A DNA stretch of 64,000 nt from Sphingobacteriales bacterium (GCA_027483645.1 JAIXUD010000011.1:62001-126000); one strand, 5' to 3'; positions 32,814-42,486 are shown, numbered from the stretch's first letter. The notes: generated from the sequence alone by a model not told the origin. Translations and numbers: made by a program.

Positions 32814-34547
32814 CTACTTCACGGGTACAAAATATACATCCCTCAGGTTCCTATATTCCATACTGTTCTGTGGGAAATTTTTCACTTTCGCCTGTAACAG
32901 CCTATGGTCTTTATAATAATAGATAGGTATTACCGCCGCATCGTCAATCATTATCTGGTCAGCTTTTAGGTACAATAGCTCGCGCTGATCAGGGTCAACC
33001 GTTATTGCAGCCTGTTCGAAAACACTATCAAAAGCAGCACTCTTGTACCTATATGAATTCAAGTAAGATCGCTCAGCCATAGTAGCTGGTATGTGCTTAC
33101 TGTAAAACAAGTTCAAGAAATTCTCAGCATCCGGATAATCGGCAACCCAACCATAGCGCCAAAATTGCGACTTACCGGTTTCTACCAACTCCAAGTGTTG
33201 GGCGAACGGAACTATGTTCATTTCTACTTCAATACCCAGGTTTTCTTTCAGCATCTTCAAAATTGCCTCAGCCACTTGCTCGTTGTGGCCACCACCGCTG
33301 TTTATTTGCAAGGTAAGTTTCGGGAATCCTTTTCCTTCAGGATAGCCAGCTTTCGCCATATACTCACGAGCTTTGGCTGGATCATAACCATATCCACGGA
33401 TAGCTTTATAGTCATAACCCGGGACGCCAGGAGGCACAATACCATTGGTAGCTGCAATGCCAGAACCCTTCAAAGTATAATTTACAATACTTTCTTTATC
33501 AATCGCATAAGTAAAGGCAATGCGCAGATCTTTGTTATTAAACAGGTCGCCCATATGCTGAAAGCCATAAAACTGGACCGCTAAAGAAGGCCTTACTTGC
33601 AACTGGTACTTTTGATAAGCGGGTTGCAATTGGTCGTCTGCAGTTACAATGTCAGAAGTCAGCTCTAGTGGCAAACGGTATAGCAAATCGATTTTACCGT
33701 TATCAAACTCTAGCAACTCTGATTTACGGTCTTTAATAAACGTTACTTTAATACCGTTCAAGTATGGCAATTGGTTGCCCAAGCTGTCTTTGCCCCAATA
33801 ATTAGTGTTTTTATCCAGGATAACATAGTTGCCCTCGTTTACTTCTTTTATGAAAAACGGACCAGTACCAACTGTTTTCACACGCATCTCTGCTCCATAC
33901 TTATCAACTGCCTCTTTAGGGAATACTGCAGTATAAGGCAAAGCCAGCATATTAAGGAAACCGGTAAAGGTGCGGTTCAACTCAATCTTCAAAGTATAAT
34001 CATCAATCACTTGAACACCTGTTACACCATCTGGCAAAGGTTGGCCATTAGCAGTAGATGCAAAATATTCTTCGCATCCTTTTACCCTACCGGCAAATAC
34101 CCAAGAACCTTGGTTGGTAGCGTTGCTTTCGCAAAGTTTGGTGAAGGTGTACTTAAAATCTTTGGCGGTTACTTCGCGGCCTTTGCCATCGGGGAACACA
34201 TCACTATCATGAAATTTTACACCTTTCCTTAAGTAAAAAGTGAAAGAAGTATAGGTACTATCAACATCCCAACGCTCGGCTAGCATGGGAACTATGGTTA
34301 AATCGGTTTGCGAAAAGCCTACCAACCCTTCGTAAATCTGGTTGGTTATACGATGGCTAGTAACTTCGGTAACATTAAGCGGATAAAGGCTTTTGAAGTT
34401 TTCTACTTCGTTCATCCTAAATATACCGCCGTAGTATCGGTCGCCTTGGGCTGGGGTCAAACTTTCAGCTTCATTTTTAGTACTGCCGCCGCAAGCCATG
34501 AACAAAAGCACACCTGATAACAGCGTGCCGAACATTGCATTTTTCAT
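32814..34547 (-). CDS. Peptide/nickel ABC transporter substrate-binding lipoprotein
   Basis: A 577-residue family-5 extracellular solute-binding protein. Signal and lipobox LLSGVLLFMAC (Cys near residue 19) anchor it to a membrane. The family core is clear: RITNQIYEGLVGFSQTDLTIVPMLAERWDVD near residues 47-80, TFYLRKGVKFHDSDVFPDG, and DLRIAFTYAIDKESIVNYTLKGSGIAATNGIVPPG near 340-375. It most likely captures oligopeptides for import. No permease or ATPase gene adjoins it, so it works with a system elsewhere or alone. It has its own promoter at 34569-34596. Length is typical. Confidence 0.9.
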   Translation of the reverse strand: MKNAMFGTLLSGVLLFMACGGSTKNEAESLTPAQGDRYYGGIFRMNEVENFKSLYPLNVTEVTSHRITNQIYEGLVGFSQTDLTIVPMLAERWDVDSTYTSFTFYLRKGVKFHDSDVFPDGKGREVTAKDFKYTFTKLCESNATNQGSWVFAGRVKGCEEYFASTANGQPLPDGVTGVQVIDDYTLKIELNRTFTGFLNMLALPYTAVFPKEAVDKYGAEMRVKTVGTGPFFIKEVNEGNYVILDKNTNYWGKDSLGNQLPYLNGIKVTFIKDRKSELLEFDNGKIDLLYRLPLELTSDIVTADDQLQPAYQKYQLQVRPSLAVQFYGFQHMGDLFNNKDLRIAFTYAIDKESIVNYTLKGSGIAATNGIVPPGVPGYDYKAIRGYGYDPAKAREYMAKAGYPEGKGFPKLTLQINSGGGHNEQVAEAILKMLKENLGIEVEMNIVPFAQHLELVETGKSQFWRYGWVADYPDAENFLNLFYSKHIPATMAERSYLNSYRYKSAAFDSVFEQAAITVDPDQRELLYLKADQIMIDDAAVIPIYYYKDHRLLQAKVKNFPQNSMEYRNLRDVYFVPVK

Positions 34548-34568
34548 GATAACTTTTTATTAACTCAG

Positions 34569-34596
34569 TAAAGTTAATGGATTTTGCGAATTGCAA
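34569..34596 (-). promoter_or_regulatory. Candidate promoter of the peptide-binding lipoprotein gene
   Basis: TAACTTTA -7 box at 34569-34576 and TTG at 34594-34596 with 17 bp between, on the minus strand. The box differs from TAnnTTTG only in its last base. Confidence 0.45.
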
Positions 34597-34850
34597 CGTT
34601 TTCAATCTTTTACGGCTCAATGTGTAGAAAATGATAATCCCACAGTAGCCATTTATCTACATTTATACCCTCACAACATATACCCTTTATTTAACGTCAT
34701 GTTTACCAAACCATGAATTGTAATGGATTGTAGCCATTATGCAATTGCAGTTCACACAATTTGTATAATTTTAGCAGTGTAGCATCTTCCCAATTGTTTT
34801 ATGGAATAATATCTACAACGAATTACTGAATGCAGGGCAGGTTGGGTAAT
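34597..34850. other. AT-rich gene-free gap
   Basis: No gene. Contains one DnaA-box-like 9-mer TTATCTACA (34653-34661, one mismatch from TTATCCACA) and no clear promoter for the DUF5686 gene. Confidence 0.4.
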
Positions 34851-37319
34851 ATGAGGATTTGGGTAATTATTACTTTGTTGCTTGTAGGTATATACCCTAC
34901 TATGGCGCAGTCTATTACCATAACTGGAAAGGTAACGGACGCCACCACCGATGAGCCGATACCTTTTGCCAACGTGTATTTTGTTGGTAACACCCTAGGT
35001 ATTGCTACCGATTTCGATGGAATATATACCATTAAAATTCCCAAAAGGGTTGATACTATTAAGGTGTCGGTGTTAGGTTATAAACCGATATCCAAAGTAA
35101 TAGGTACGAACTCATCGCAAACCATCAACTTCCAAATGGAGCGAGATGCTTACAATTTGGAGGAAATAATTATTAAGCCAGGCGAAAACCCTGCGGAGGC
35201 CATGCTCCGTAAAATCATTGAGAACAAAAAATTCAATGATAAAGATAAGTTAGACCGCTATGCTTACGAGGCTTACAACAAAACCGAAATAGACCTTTAC
35301 GATATTGAGGATAAATTTATGGACCGCAAAGTGATGCGCCCTTTCCTCTTTGTATTCGATTACCTTGATAGCACCTCCGAAGAAGATCCGTACCTACCAG
35401 CCTTCTTATCTGAATCTTTATCAAAAATATACTTCCGCAATAGCCCTAAACAGAAACGAGAGGAAATAATGGCCAGCCGTATCTCCGGCATCGATAATGA
35501 AAGCTTGAGCCAAATGATGGGCAGCTTGTATCAAGATGTAGATATTTATGATAATTGGGTGAGCTTGGTCAGTAAAGAATTTGCATCACCTATTGCTGAT
35601 AATGCGCTTAACTACTACAAATACTATTTATCTGATAGTGGCTTTATCAATGGCTTTTATTGCTACAAGATGAATTTTATACCCAGAAGCAAGAGCCACA
35701 ACACCTTTTTGGGAGATATGTGGATAGCCGATAGCAGCTACGCGGTAATGAGTATAAGCATGCAAGTGGCAGACCATGTGAATATAAATTTTATAGAGCG
35801 TAGCAGCGTAAACCAAGAGTTTCATGAAGTGGAGCCTGGTGTATGGATGATAACTAAAGACAAAATTGTAATCAAGTTTAAAGTAGTTGATAAAGCAGTA
35901 GGCATCATCGGCCGCAAAACAGCCTCGTTTCGTGATTTCGTGATTAATGATGAAAACATTGACACCGTATTTATTAATCGTGATGATATTGTATTGGCTG
36001 AAAATGTAGTGGTAAATGATGAAAAGTTCTGGGAGCAGGTAAGACACGAAGACTTATCAAAAGCGGAAGCGGGTGTATACCAAATGATAGACTCATTGCA
36101 AGATACCAAAGCGTTCCGCACTTGGATTGATATTATTGATTTGGTGTTAAACGGATATTATCAAGTAAAGTATGTGGAGTTTGGGCCGTACTCCTCTATT
36201 GTGAGCCTTAACAGTATTGAGAACTTCAGGTTCAGGATGGGTTTTAGAACTACCAGCGATTTGAGTAAACATTTCCGTGTTGGGGCTTATGGCGCATATG
36301 GTATTGGTGACAGACTTTGGAAGTATGGTGCTAATGCCATGGTGTTTATTAAAAAGAACCCCCGTGTTTATGTTGCGGGTAGCTATATGTTTGATTATGA
36401 TCTCGCTGCCACCAACGATGCACAATTTGGTAAGGACAACATTCTATCAGGATTATACAGAAGGCAAAATGTACCGCTCAAATTGAACCTTATGCGGCAG
36501 TGGAGTGCCAGCATACACAAAGAATGGAAATTTGGCTTAAGTCACTCTCTAGTTTTCCGTCATCAACAGTTTCAGCCCAAGTTTGCCTATTACTATGTAG
36601 CCAATACTGGCGATGAAAACAGTGAAGACATCGTTACCACTGATTTTATCAATACTGAAATTGACCTTAGTAGCCGTTTTGCCTACAGGGAAAAATACTT
36701 AAGTGATGATTTCGATAGAATCAGCCTTGGTACCAAACACCCTGTATTCTATTTTAGGTATCGTGCTGGTATTAAGGGCATTATGAAAAGCGATTTCGAT
36801 TATCACCGGGTAGACTTAATACTTACTGATGATTATAAGATAAAGCCCATAGGAACGCTTAATATGGATATAACCATGGGTAAGGTTTTTGGTACTTTAC
36901 CTACTCAATTACTAGAGATATTTCAAGGCAACGAAACGTTTTTTTATAATGATTACGCCTTCAACTTGATGAATGAGTATGAGTTTGTGAGCGATATGTA
37001 CATCACAATATCACTCCGCCATCACTTCGAAGGTTACTTTTTGAACAAGATACCCGGCTTTAGAAAACTAAAGTGGCGCGAAGTAATAGGCGTTAAAGCT
37101 GCATGGGGTACCTTAAGCGATGCGAATAAAGAAGCAAATAAATTCAATACTTCCATTACTGCTTTCCCCATCCCTTATATGGAAGCCAGCGCCGGCATTG
37201 AAAATATCTTCAAGCTTTTTAGAGTTGATGCAGTTTTTCGCCTTACTTACCGCGATAGGCCCGCTTACCTGTACACTACCAATTTCGGTGTAAGGGTTGG
37301 TATAGCCATTGATTTTTAA
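34851..37319 (+). CDS. DUF5686 / carboxypeptidase-regulatory-like outer-membrane protein
   Basis: An 822-residue protein. Signal peptide RIWVIITLLLVGIYPTMAQ is followed by a carboxypeptidase-regulatory-like domain (ITITGKVTDATTDEPIPFAN, YTIKIPKRVDTIKVSVLGYK). The DUF5686 region and many beta strands extend to a C-terminal barrel-like end (RVGIAIDF, aromatic final residue), suggesting an outer-membrane barrel. No TonB-dependent plug domain is visible. DUF5686 is common in Bacteroidota; its role is unknown. ATG at 34851 is preferred to the ATG at 34830, which adds residues before the signal. Confidence 0.87.
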   Translation: MRIWVIITLLLVGIYPTMAQSITITGKVTDATTDEPIPFANVYFVGNTLGIATDFDGIYTIKIPKRVDTIKVSVLGYKPISKVIGTNSSQTINFQMERDAYNLEEIIIKPGENPAEAMLRKIIENKKFNDKDKLDRYAYEAYNKTEIDLYDIEDKFMDRKVMRPFLFVFDYLDSTSEEDPYLPAFLSESLSKIYFRNSPKQKREEIMASRISGIDNESLSQMMGSLYQDVDIYDNWVSLVSKEFASPIADNALNYYKYYLSDSGFINGFYCYKMNFIPRSKSHNTFLGDMWIADSSYAVMSISMQVADHVNINFIERSSVNQEFHEVEPGVWMITKDKIVIKFKVVDKAVGIIGRKTASFRDFVINDENIDTVFINRDDIVLAENVVVNDEKFWEQVRHEDLSKAEAGVYQMIDSLQDTKAFRTWIDIIDLVLNGYYQVKYVEFGPYSSIVSLNSIENFRFRMGFRTTSDLSKHFRVGAYGAYGIGDRLWKYGANAMVFIKKNPRVYVAGSYMFDYDLAATNDAQFGKDNILSGLYRRQNVPLKLNLMRQWSASIHKEWKFGLSHSLVFRHQQFQPKFAYYYVANTGDENSEDIVTTDFINTEIDLSSRFAYREKYLSDDFDRISLGTKHPVFYFRYRAGIKGIMKSDFDYHRVDLILTDDYKIKPIGTLNMDITMGKVFGTLPTQLLEIFQGNETFFYNDYAFNLMNEYEFVSDMYITISLRHHFEGYFLNKIPGFRKLKWREVIGVKAAWGTLSDANKEANKFNTSITAFPIPYMEASAGIENIFKLFRVDAVFRLTYRDRPAYLYTTNFGVRVGIAIDF

Positions 37320-37404
37320 GTGCGGCCATAGTGTACATATTTCTATCTAATAAGCCTCCATTTAAACAAAATACCTACTTCCGTGTTTTATTTTAGTTAT
37401 CAAA

Positions 37405-37794
37405 ATGGAAGTTATGGTAAATCAAGTTAACCTTAATAAAGCCTCGAACTTACTAAGGGCTATTGCCCACCCAGTTCGTTTGGCTATAATACAGTATATA
37501 GCTGCCAATGGCTCTACCAATGTTAATAAAATATACAATACCCTTAAGCTAGAGCAATCCATTACCTCTCAGCACTTACGCGTATTGAGAACCACCGAAT
37601 TGGTAAGTACTACCCGCGATGGTAAATTTATTTACTACACCGTAAATTACGGTAAGATTCAATTACTCAACGCTCAAGTAAAGCAGTTCTTCACCAAGAA
37701 GGTTGATATTGATGCTGATCTACTTGAGGAAGAAGTATACAATGGACATGAACAACTTGCCACTGCCGTGAAATCAAAGGCCAAAGCGAGCTGA
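37405..37794 (+). CDS. ArsR-family winged-helix regulator
   Basis: A 129-residue DNA-binding protein with a winged helix of about residues 10-90: [21 protein letters not shown], recognition helix [18 protein letters not shown], wing [14 protein letters not shown]. It lacks the cysteine pair of metal-sensing ArsR proteins, so the trigger is unknown. ATG at 37405 or 37414. The 3' end overlaps the oppositely oriented nadA by 21 bp. No regulated neighbour is obvious, and whether it controls NAD genes cannot be told. Confidence 0.85.
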   Translation: MEVMVNQVNLNKASNLLRAIAHPVRLAIIQYIAANGSTNVNKIYNTLKLEQSITSQHLRVLRTTELVSTTRDGKFIYYTVNYGKIQLLNAQVKQFFTKKVDIDADLLEEEVYNGHEQLATAVKSKAKAS

Positions 37795-38781
37795 TATCTC
37801 CAACATCCTTTCTATTGATTTCTTTGAGCGCTCAATCAGCTCAGCATCCAATTTTACCTCAGGCATTTCATACTTCATACACAGGTATATCTTCTCTAGT
37901 GTATTACGTTTCATGTGTGGGCAATCGTTGCAAGCGCATGAGTTATTAGGAGGCGCTGGTATAAAGGTTTTTCCTGGTGCTTTTTTTCGCATTTGGTGTA
38001 TAATACCCGCTTCGGTAGCAACTATAAATTCTTGCGCTTCGTTTTGTTGTACATATTTCAATAACCCTGCTGTTGAGCCAATATAAGCAGCCTTATCCAA
38101 CAGTGGCGCTTCGCACTCAGGGTGGGCAATCAACACTGCCTTTGGGTGTCTTTCTTGCAAGCGTGTTATCTTCTCCAGTGAGAATATTTCGTGTACTTGG
38201 CAGGCGCCATCCCACAGCACCATATCTCTACCCGTTTTCTTTATCAAATAAGCTCCAAGGTTTTTATCCGGAGCAAAAATAATCGGTGTTTCTTTCGGTA
38301 TGCTTTCTATAATCTGTACAGCATTGGTACTGGTGCAAACTATATCACTCAAGGCTTTTATCTCGGCTGTGCAGTTTACATAGGTAACAACAACGTGGCC
38401 TGGATGTAATTTTTTGAAAGCTGCAAACTCATCGGGTGGGCAACTATCGGCCAGTGAGCAACCAGCTTTTAAATCGGGCAACAAAACCTTTTTGTTCGGG
38501 CTGAGGATTTTTGCAGTTTCAGCCATGAAATGCACTCCAGCAAAAACAATAATATCCGCATCCGTTTTAGCAGCTTCCTGGGAAAGCCCTAAACTATCCC
38601 CAATGTAATCAGCGATATCTTGAATGTCTGGGTCCTGATAGTAGTGGGCGAGAATGACAGCATTTTTTTCCTTTTTAAGTTTTTCGATTTCTTCAAACAA
38701 ATCCAACGTTGGTTCGATAAAAGTATCCAAAAAACCGCGGCTTTCTAAATGCAGTTTTGCTATGTCTAAGCTAAGGGCCAT
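37774..38781 (-). CDS. nadA: Quinolinate synthase A
   Basis: A 335-residue [4Fe-4S] enzyme that condenses iminoaspartate with dihydroxyacetone phosphate to quinolinate, the second step of de novo NAD synthesis. The three cluster cysteines lie in [12 protein letters not shown] (near residue 110), DIVCTSTNA (near 147-150) and [12 protein letters not shown] (near 280-290). The N-terminal signature is [26 protein letters not shown]. Length is normal. Its usual partner nadB is not in the window. It overlaps the ArsR gene by 21 bp, tail to tail. Confidence 0.95.
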   Translation of the reverse strand: MALSLDIAKLHLESRGFLDTFIEPTLDLFEEIEKLKKEKNAVILAHYYQDPDIQDIADYIGDSLGLSQEAAKTDADIIVFAGVHFMAETAKILSPNKKVLLPDLKAGCSLADSCPPDEFAAFKKLHPGHVVVTYVNCTAEIKALSDIVCTSTNAVQIIESIPKETPIIFAPDKNLGAYLIKKTGRDMVLWDGACQVHEIFSLEKITRLQERHPKAVLIAHPECEAPLLDKAAYIGSTAGLLKYVQQNEAQEFIVATEAGIIHQMRKKAPGKTFIPAPPNNSCACNDCPHMKRNTLEKIYLCMKYEMPEVKLDAELIERSKKSIERMLEISARFGL

Positions 38782-39225
38782 TTAATGATTTATAAGATTT
38801 TAAAGAGAATTCGTTATCATCATTAAGGCTGTTTATTCGTTGGGAAGTAACTGCCTCTTTATTTGTTTGTTCAGTTGTTCTACTGTTTTATCATGCTATT
38901 AACAAGTTGTTAGGTGGCATTAGTTCTGATAATCAGTATTATTACAACGTTACCCACATGTTGTGTATTTCAGGCTTGGTTTGTAAAGAAATTTTAAATC
39001 CAAGTGGATAAGCGTTCGGCAACCTGTTGGTAAAAAGCTGAAAAATTGGTTTTGCGATTTAAAACTTTTGGCATGGTAAATTGGAAAAAACTTGTACGCA
39101 TTCCATCCCCACGTAACTAACAATAAAACGCAAGCCTGTGTTGATTTCTCATTATTTTAAAGAACTAGTACTTAGGGTAAAACCCGCTATTTTTTTGCGT
39201 AATGTGTGTAACTTTTTCCTCACTT
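38782..39225. other. 443-bp gene-free gap between nadA and nadD
   Basis: AT-rich, with no promoter box that I can place for nadA. Two 9-mers lie one mismatch from the DnaA box: TTACCCACA at 38950-38958 and AGTGGATAA at 39003-39011. No gene. Confidence 0.4.
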
Positions 39226-39804
39226 TTATTTGTAAAGGTTCATGGTTTCGATGTAAAGTCGCACTTTTTCGGGTACTAGGTATTGAATTGACAAACCTTG
39301 CTTAATACTTTGGCGAATGTAACTGGCTGAAATATCCATTTGCGGGAATTCCACTATATGAATGTTATTTCCAAGAATTTCGGGCGCCTCCGGCGCTGGG
39401 TATCCGGGGCGCTTGTATACGTATAGGGGGTAGTGTTTTAGTATGGTTTCGTAGTTCTTCCACTTATTGAAGGTAGCCAGGTTGTCGGCACCCATAATAA
39501 GCGAGAATGTATGCGTTGGGTGTTTTTCGGCAAGGTAAGCTAAGGTATCCACCGTGTACGATGGTTTAGGCAAGGAGAACTCGATGTTGTTGGCCCGGAA
39601 ACGGAAGTTGTCTTCAATGGCTTGCTCCACCATGTATAGGCGGTCATACTCGTTAAGCATACCCTCTTTGTTCTTCAGGGGGTTCTGTGGCGATACCACA
39701 AACCATATTTGCTCCATATTGGTGTATTCCAGCAATTGGTTGGCAATAACCAGATGCCCGATATGGATGGGGTTGAAGGAGCCGAAAAACAGACCGATGT
39801 GCAT
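39226..39804 (-). CDS. nadD: Nicotinate-nucleotide adenylyltransferase
   Basis: A 192-residue nucleotidyltransferase that turns nicotinate mononucleotide and ATP into deamido-NAD. Signatures: IGLFFGSFNPIHIGHL at the N-terminus (HxGH), IMGADNLATFNKW near residue 102, and the C-terminal ISASYIRQSI. ATG at 39804 is chosen over 39819. A TAGCTTTG box is at 39830-39837. With nadA, 1.4 kb away on the same strand, this places two NAD synthesis genes together. Confidence 0.95.
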   Translation of the reverse strand: MHIGLFFGSFNPIHIGHLVIANQLLEYTNMEQIWFVVSPQNPLKNKEGMLNEYDRLYMVEQAIEDNFRFRANNIEFSLPKPSYTVDTLAYLAEKHPTHTFSLIMGADNLATFNKWKNYETILKHYPLYVYKRPGYPAPEAPEILGNNIHIVEFPQMDISASYIRQSIKQGLSIQYLVPEKVRLYIETMNLYK

Positions 39805-39829
39805 AGTATATCCTCGCAATACCGAGATG

Positions 39830-39837
39830 CAAAGCTA
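39830..39837 (-). promoter_or_regulatory. -7 promoter box of nadD
   Basis: TAGCTTTG on the minus strand, 25 nt before the ATG at 39804. No clear -33 element. Confidence 0.4.
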
Positions 39838-39871
39838 CGGAAATGTTTATGGTTATCTCACCAAGCTACAA

Positions 39872-39907
39872 GCCGAAGGCGAGGCGGCAAAAGTCCCGCT
39901 CCCAGGG
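39872..39907. repeat. Fragment of the 179-bp element
   Basis: GCCGAAGGCGAGGCGGC-AAAAGTCCCGCTCC-CAGGG matches the inverse of the 6407-6585 interior (GCCGAAGGCGAGGCG ... AAAGTCCCTCTCC) with a few differences. The element's ends are not present. Confidence 0.6.
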
Positions 39908-39947
39908 ATGGACTAGTTGCGGGCGCATAACATTGTCAAACAAATGC

Positions 39948-40946
39948 CTACCACCGCACCAGTGCCGAGCCCCAAGTAAAGCCACTACCAAACGCGGCGA
40001 AACACACCAAATCGCCTTCTTTTACTTTGCCCTCCAATAAAGCCTCGCTAAAAGCAATGGGGATGGAAGCTGCCGTGGTGTTTCCGTACTTCTGTATGTT
40101 ATTGTATACTTGCTCTTTACGCAGGCCGAGGTCTTGTTGAACATATTCAGCAATGCGCAAGTTTGCTTGGTGTGGAATGAGCATATCCAAGTCGGCTATT
40201 GTAAGGTTGTTGTGCGCAAGGGCTTCATTAATCACCTCAGGGAAACGCACGATGGCGTGCTTAAATACCAATCGCCCATTCATGGTTGGAAGCAATTCGC
40301 CGTTCTCAATCATTTCAGCAGTAATGCGCTGTTTGCGATTGCTGCCTGGGTGCTCCAGCATCAGCTCTTGAGCAAATTCACCATCGCTATGTATGTGGGT
40401 AGAAAGGATGCCTTTAGTCTCGTCGTCGGTTGCTTGTACCACTATTGCCGCAGCGCCGTCGCCAAATATCACGGCCATGTTTCGTCCACGGTCGCTCAGC
40501 TCCATTACATTACTCTGTATTTCGCCACAAGCCAACAAAATGGTTTTGCACATACCCGACTTGATATAGGCGTCGGCCACCGAAAGCCCATAAATAAAGC
40601 CCGAGCATTGCTGCCTAATATCCATGGCTGGTATACCCTTCAGCCCCAAATGATGCTGCATCAATACGCCCGAGCCTGGGAAGTTGTAATCGGGGCTCAG
40701 CGTGGCGAATATGATCATATCCACGTCGCCTGCCGTTAGCCCGGCATTTTTCAACGCTATGGCTGAAGCGCGTGCGCCCATTTTAGAGACGGTATCCTCG
40801 CCCTCCTTAAAAAACCGTCGCTCCCTAATGCCAGTACGCTCTATGATCCACTCACTAGTGGTATCCATGTGTTGCGCCAGTTCATCGTTGGTTACTACCT
40901 GCTCGGGCACATAATGCCCCACGCCTGTAATGCGCGCTCTTTTCAT
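39948..40946 (-). CDS. fabH: 3-oxoacyl-ACP synthase III
   Basis: A 332-residue initiating condensing enzyme of fatty acid synthesis. The catalytic triad is visible: Cys in DIRQQCSGFIYGL (near residue 113), His in LIPHQANLRI (near 258) and Asn in QKYGNTTAASIP (near 288). N-terminal ITGVGHYVPEQVVTNDEL is typical, as is GSGFTWGSALVRW at the end. In Bacteroidota the enzyme often prefers branched acyl-CoA, which would fit an iso-branched membrane, but preference is not readable here. Isolated from other fab genes; the fabH neighbour plsX/rpmF is absent. Upstream promoter not identified. Confidence 0.95.
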   Translation of the reverse strand: MKRARITGVGHYVPEQVVTNDELAQHMDTTSEWIIERTGIRERRFFKEGEDTVSKMGARASAIALKNAGLTAGDVDMIIFATLSPDYNFPGSGVLMQHHLGLKGIPAMDIRQQCSGFIYGLSVADAYIKSGMCKTILLACGEIQSNVMELSDRGRNMAVIFGDGAAAIVVQATDDETKGILSTHIHSDGEFAQELMLEHPGSNRKQRITAEMIENGELLPTMNGRLVFKHAIVRFPEVINEALAHNNLTIADLDMLIPHQANLRIAEYVQQDLGLRKEQVYNNIQKYGNTTAASIPIAFSEALLEGKVKEGDLVCFAAFGSGFTWGSALVRW

Positions 40947-41071
40947 ACACTCACTTTGCGGGTTTCATCAATTTGCAGTTACTTTAGGTATTCATATTGT
41001 TGCTCATCCCTAGTAACCTGCGGGGGCTAAATTACCAACAATTCGCCTTAACCACTAAACTAATTTTTAGT

Positions 41072-41458
41072 ATGGACCAGAGAATCAATATTTCTAGCGG
41101 TGCGAAATGGGAAGATATTGTAGGATATTCGAGGGCGGTAAAGGTGGGCCCACTCATTGAAGTTAGCGGCACCACAGCAGTTGATGGCGATAATATAGTA
41201 GGCGAGGGAGATGCCTACCGTCAAACGCAATACATTTTGGAGAAAGCATCAAATGTGTTGCAAACACTGGGCGCCAGTATGCAAAACGTAGTTCGCACCC
41301 GCATTTATGTTACCGACATAGAACAATGGGAACAGGTAGGCAAAGCGCACGGAGAATTCTTTAAAGACATAAAACCTGCCACAGCCATGGTTGAAGTAAA
41401 AGCACTGATTGACCCCCGAATGTTGGTGGAAATTGAATTGACCGCTTGGGTAGGATGA
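41072..41458 (+). CDS. RidA family protein
   Basis: A 128-residue YjgF/YER057c/UK114-type protein. Such trimeric enzymes hydrolyse reactive imines and enamines such as 2-aminoacrylate. The active-site arginine is in VRTRIYVTDIEQWEQVGKAHGEFF (near residue 81) and a glutamate lies in VEIELTAWV at the end; the usual N-terminal INISSGAKWEDIVGYSRAV is atypical but similar. ATG at 41072 is chosen: the longer frame lacks homology. Convergent with the NlpC gene, 6 bp apart. Confidence 0.87.
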   Translation: MDQRINISSGAKWEDIVGYSRAVKVGPLIEVSGTTAVDGDNIVGEGDAYRQTQYILEKASNVLQTLGASMQNVVRTRIYVTDIEQWEQVGKAHGEFFKDIKPATAMVEVKALIDPRMLVEIELTAWVG

Positions 41459-41464
41459 TTAAAA

Positions 41465-42391
41465 TTAGAGCACGCGTTTAGCGAAAAGGAAGCGTTGCTC
41501 CCAATAATCCCAGCTAGAGGATGATGGGTCGTCAATAACCACACCGCGGGATGAAGAATGGATAAAGGCGAGGTTGCCGTTTTTATGGCTGTATACCAAT
41601 GCCACATGTGAAGTGCGTACGGCACCGTTCTTTTTATAACCATAAAAGAGCAGATCGCCGGGTTTGGTTTGTGCCAAAGGAACGGTAGTGCCAACTTTAG
41701 CCAATTCAGCAGAGCTGCGTGGCAAAATGATATTAAATTGCTTAAAGAGGTAGCTCACAAACCCTGAGCAATCGAAGCCTGTTGAGGGGTCTATACCGGC
41801 AGCGCGGTAAGGTAGGCCTAAGAAAGACCGACCCACGGCCAAAATTTGGTCGACCACTGAGTTTTGAGTGGTAAAGGTAGTGGCTGGTGCTTCGTTGGTT
41901 AAAGTGCCTACTTTGGCAACGGTAACATTGCTGGTGCTGCCTGGGTAAAGCCAAGTATACTCTTCGGTAGTATCTTTATAGATAGTTGCTAAATAGCCGT
42001 AAAGTGCTTTGGCATCTTCTTTTTTACCCTCCTTTAATAAGGTAGGGCCAATTTTAAGGGCAGCGGTGTGTATTTGCTTTTGTTCTGCAGAGAATTTGGA
42101 GAACTTTTTGCCATAAATATCCACCGCCAGCTCCAGCTGTTGTAATGCCAAAAGTAGGTTGGAGGTTTGCTTATCCAGTTTGTAATACTGCCAATGGCTT
42201 ACCGCCGCATAAAGCGGGAAAATGTACTGGTTTGGGTAGACTTCAGCAGCCTTGGCAGCCTTCTTCAGGCATTTCTCATAATCGCCCTTTAGGTACAAAT
42301 CATTGGCATGCTCAGCTTCTTTTTGCTGGGCAAATGCAGCAAAAGATATGCTAAGCAAGAGGACAAATAATATGTTCCGTAATAAGGTCAT
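41465..42391 (-). CDS. NlpC/P60-family cysteine peptidase
   Basis: A 308-residue exported protein. Signal peptide LLRNILFVLLLSISFAAFA (cleavage near residue 23) is followed by a helical, TPR-like region (residues 30-140, LYLKGDYEKCLKKAAKAAEVYPN) and a C-terminal NlpC/P60 domain with the catalytic cysteine in TGFDCSGFVSYLF (near residue 210) and the histidine in VRTSHVALVY (near 265). It likely cuts the gamma-D-Glu-DAP bond of cell-wall peptides in the periplasm. The frame continues upstream to 42592, but those codons read through the HipB operators and are not coding. A TATATTTG box ends 6 nt before the ATG. Confidence 0.88.
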   Translation of the reverse strand: MTLLRNILFVLLLSISFAAFAQQKEAEHANDLYLKGDYEKCLKKAAKAAEVYPNQYIFPLYAAVSHWQYYKLDKQTSNLLLALQQLELAVDIYGKKFSKFSAEQKQIHTAALKIGPTLLKEGKKEDAKALYGYLATIYKDTTEEYTWLYPGSTSNVTVAKVGTLTNEAPATTFTTQNSVVDQILAVGRSFLGLPYRAAGIDPSTGFDCSGFVSYLFKQFNIILPRSSAELAKVGTTVPLAQTKPGDLLFYGYKKNGAVRTSHVALVYSHKNGNLAFIHSSSRGVVIDDPSSSSWDYWEQRFLFAKRVL

Positions 42392-42397
42392 CGTGGG

Positions 42398-42405
42398 CAA
42401 ATATA
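42398..42405 (-). promoter_or_regulatory. -7 promoter box of the NlpC/P60 gene
   Basis: TATATTTG on the minus strand; only 6 nt separate it from the ATG at 42391, so the mRNA may be leaderless. Confidence 0.55.
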
Positions 42406-42444
42406 GAAACGGGGATTGAATAATGGAAATTGTGTGGGCTTTAG

Positions 42445-42462
42445 TATACCCGATAGGGTATA
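42445..42462. promoter_or_regulatory. HipB-type operator 1
   Basis: TATACCCGATAGGGTATA: perfect 7-bp inverted repeat TATACCC / GGGTATA with a 4-bp spacer. Identical half-sites at 42487-42504, with centres 42 bp apart. Confidence 0.85.
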
Positions 42463-42486
42463 AAATACAACTTTTAACCCTAATTT

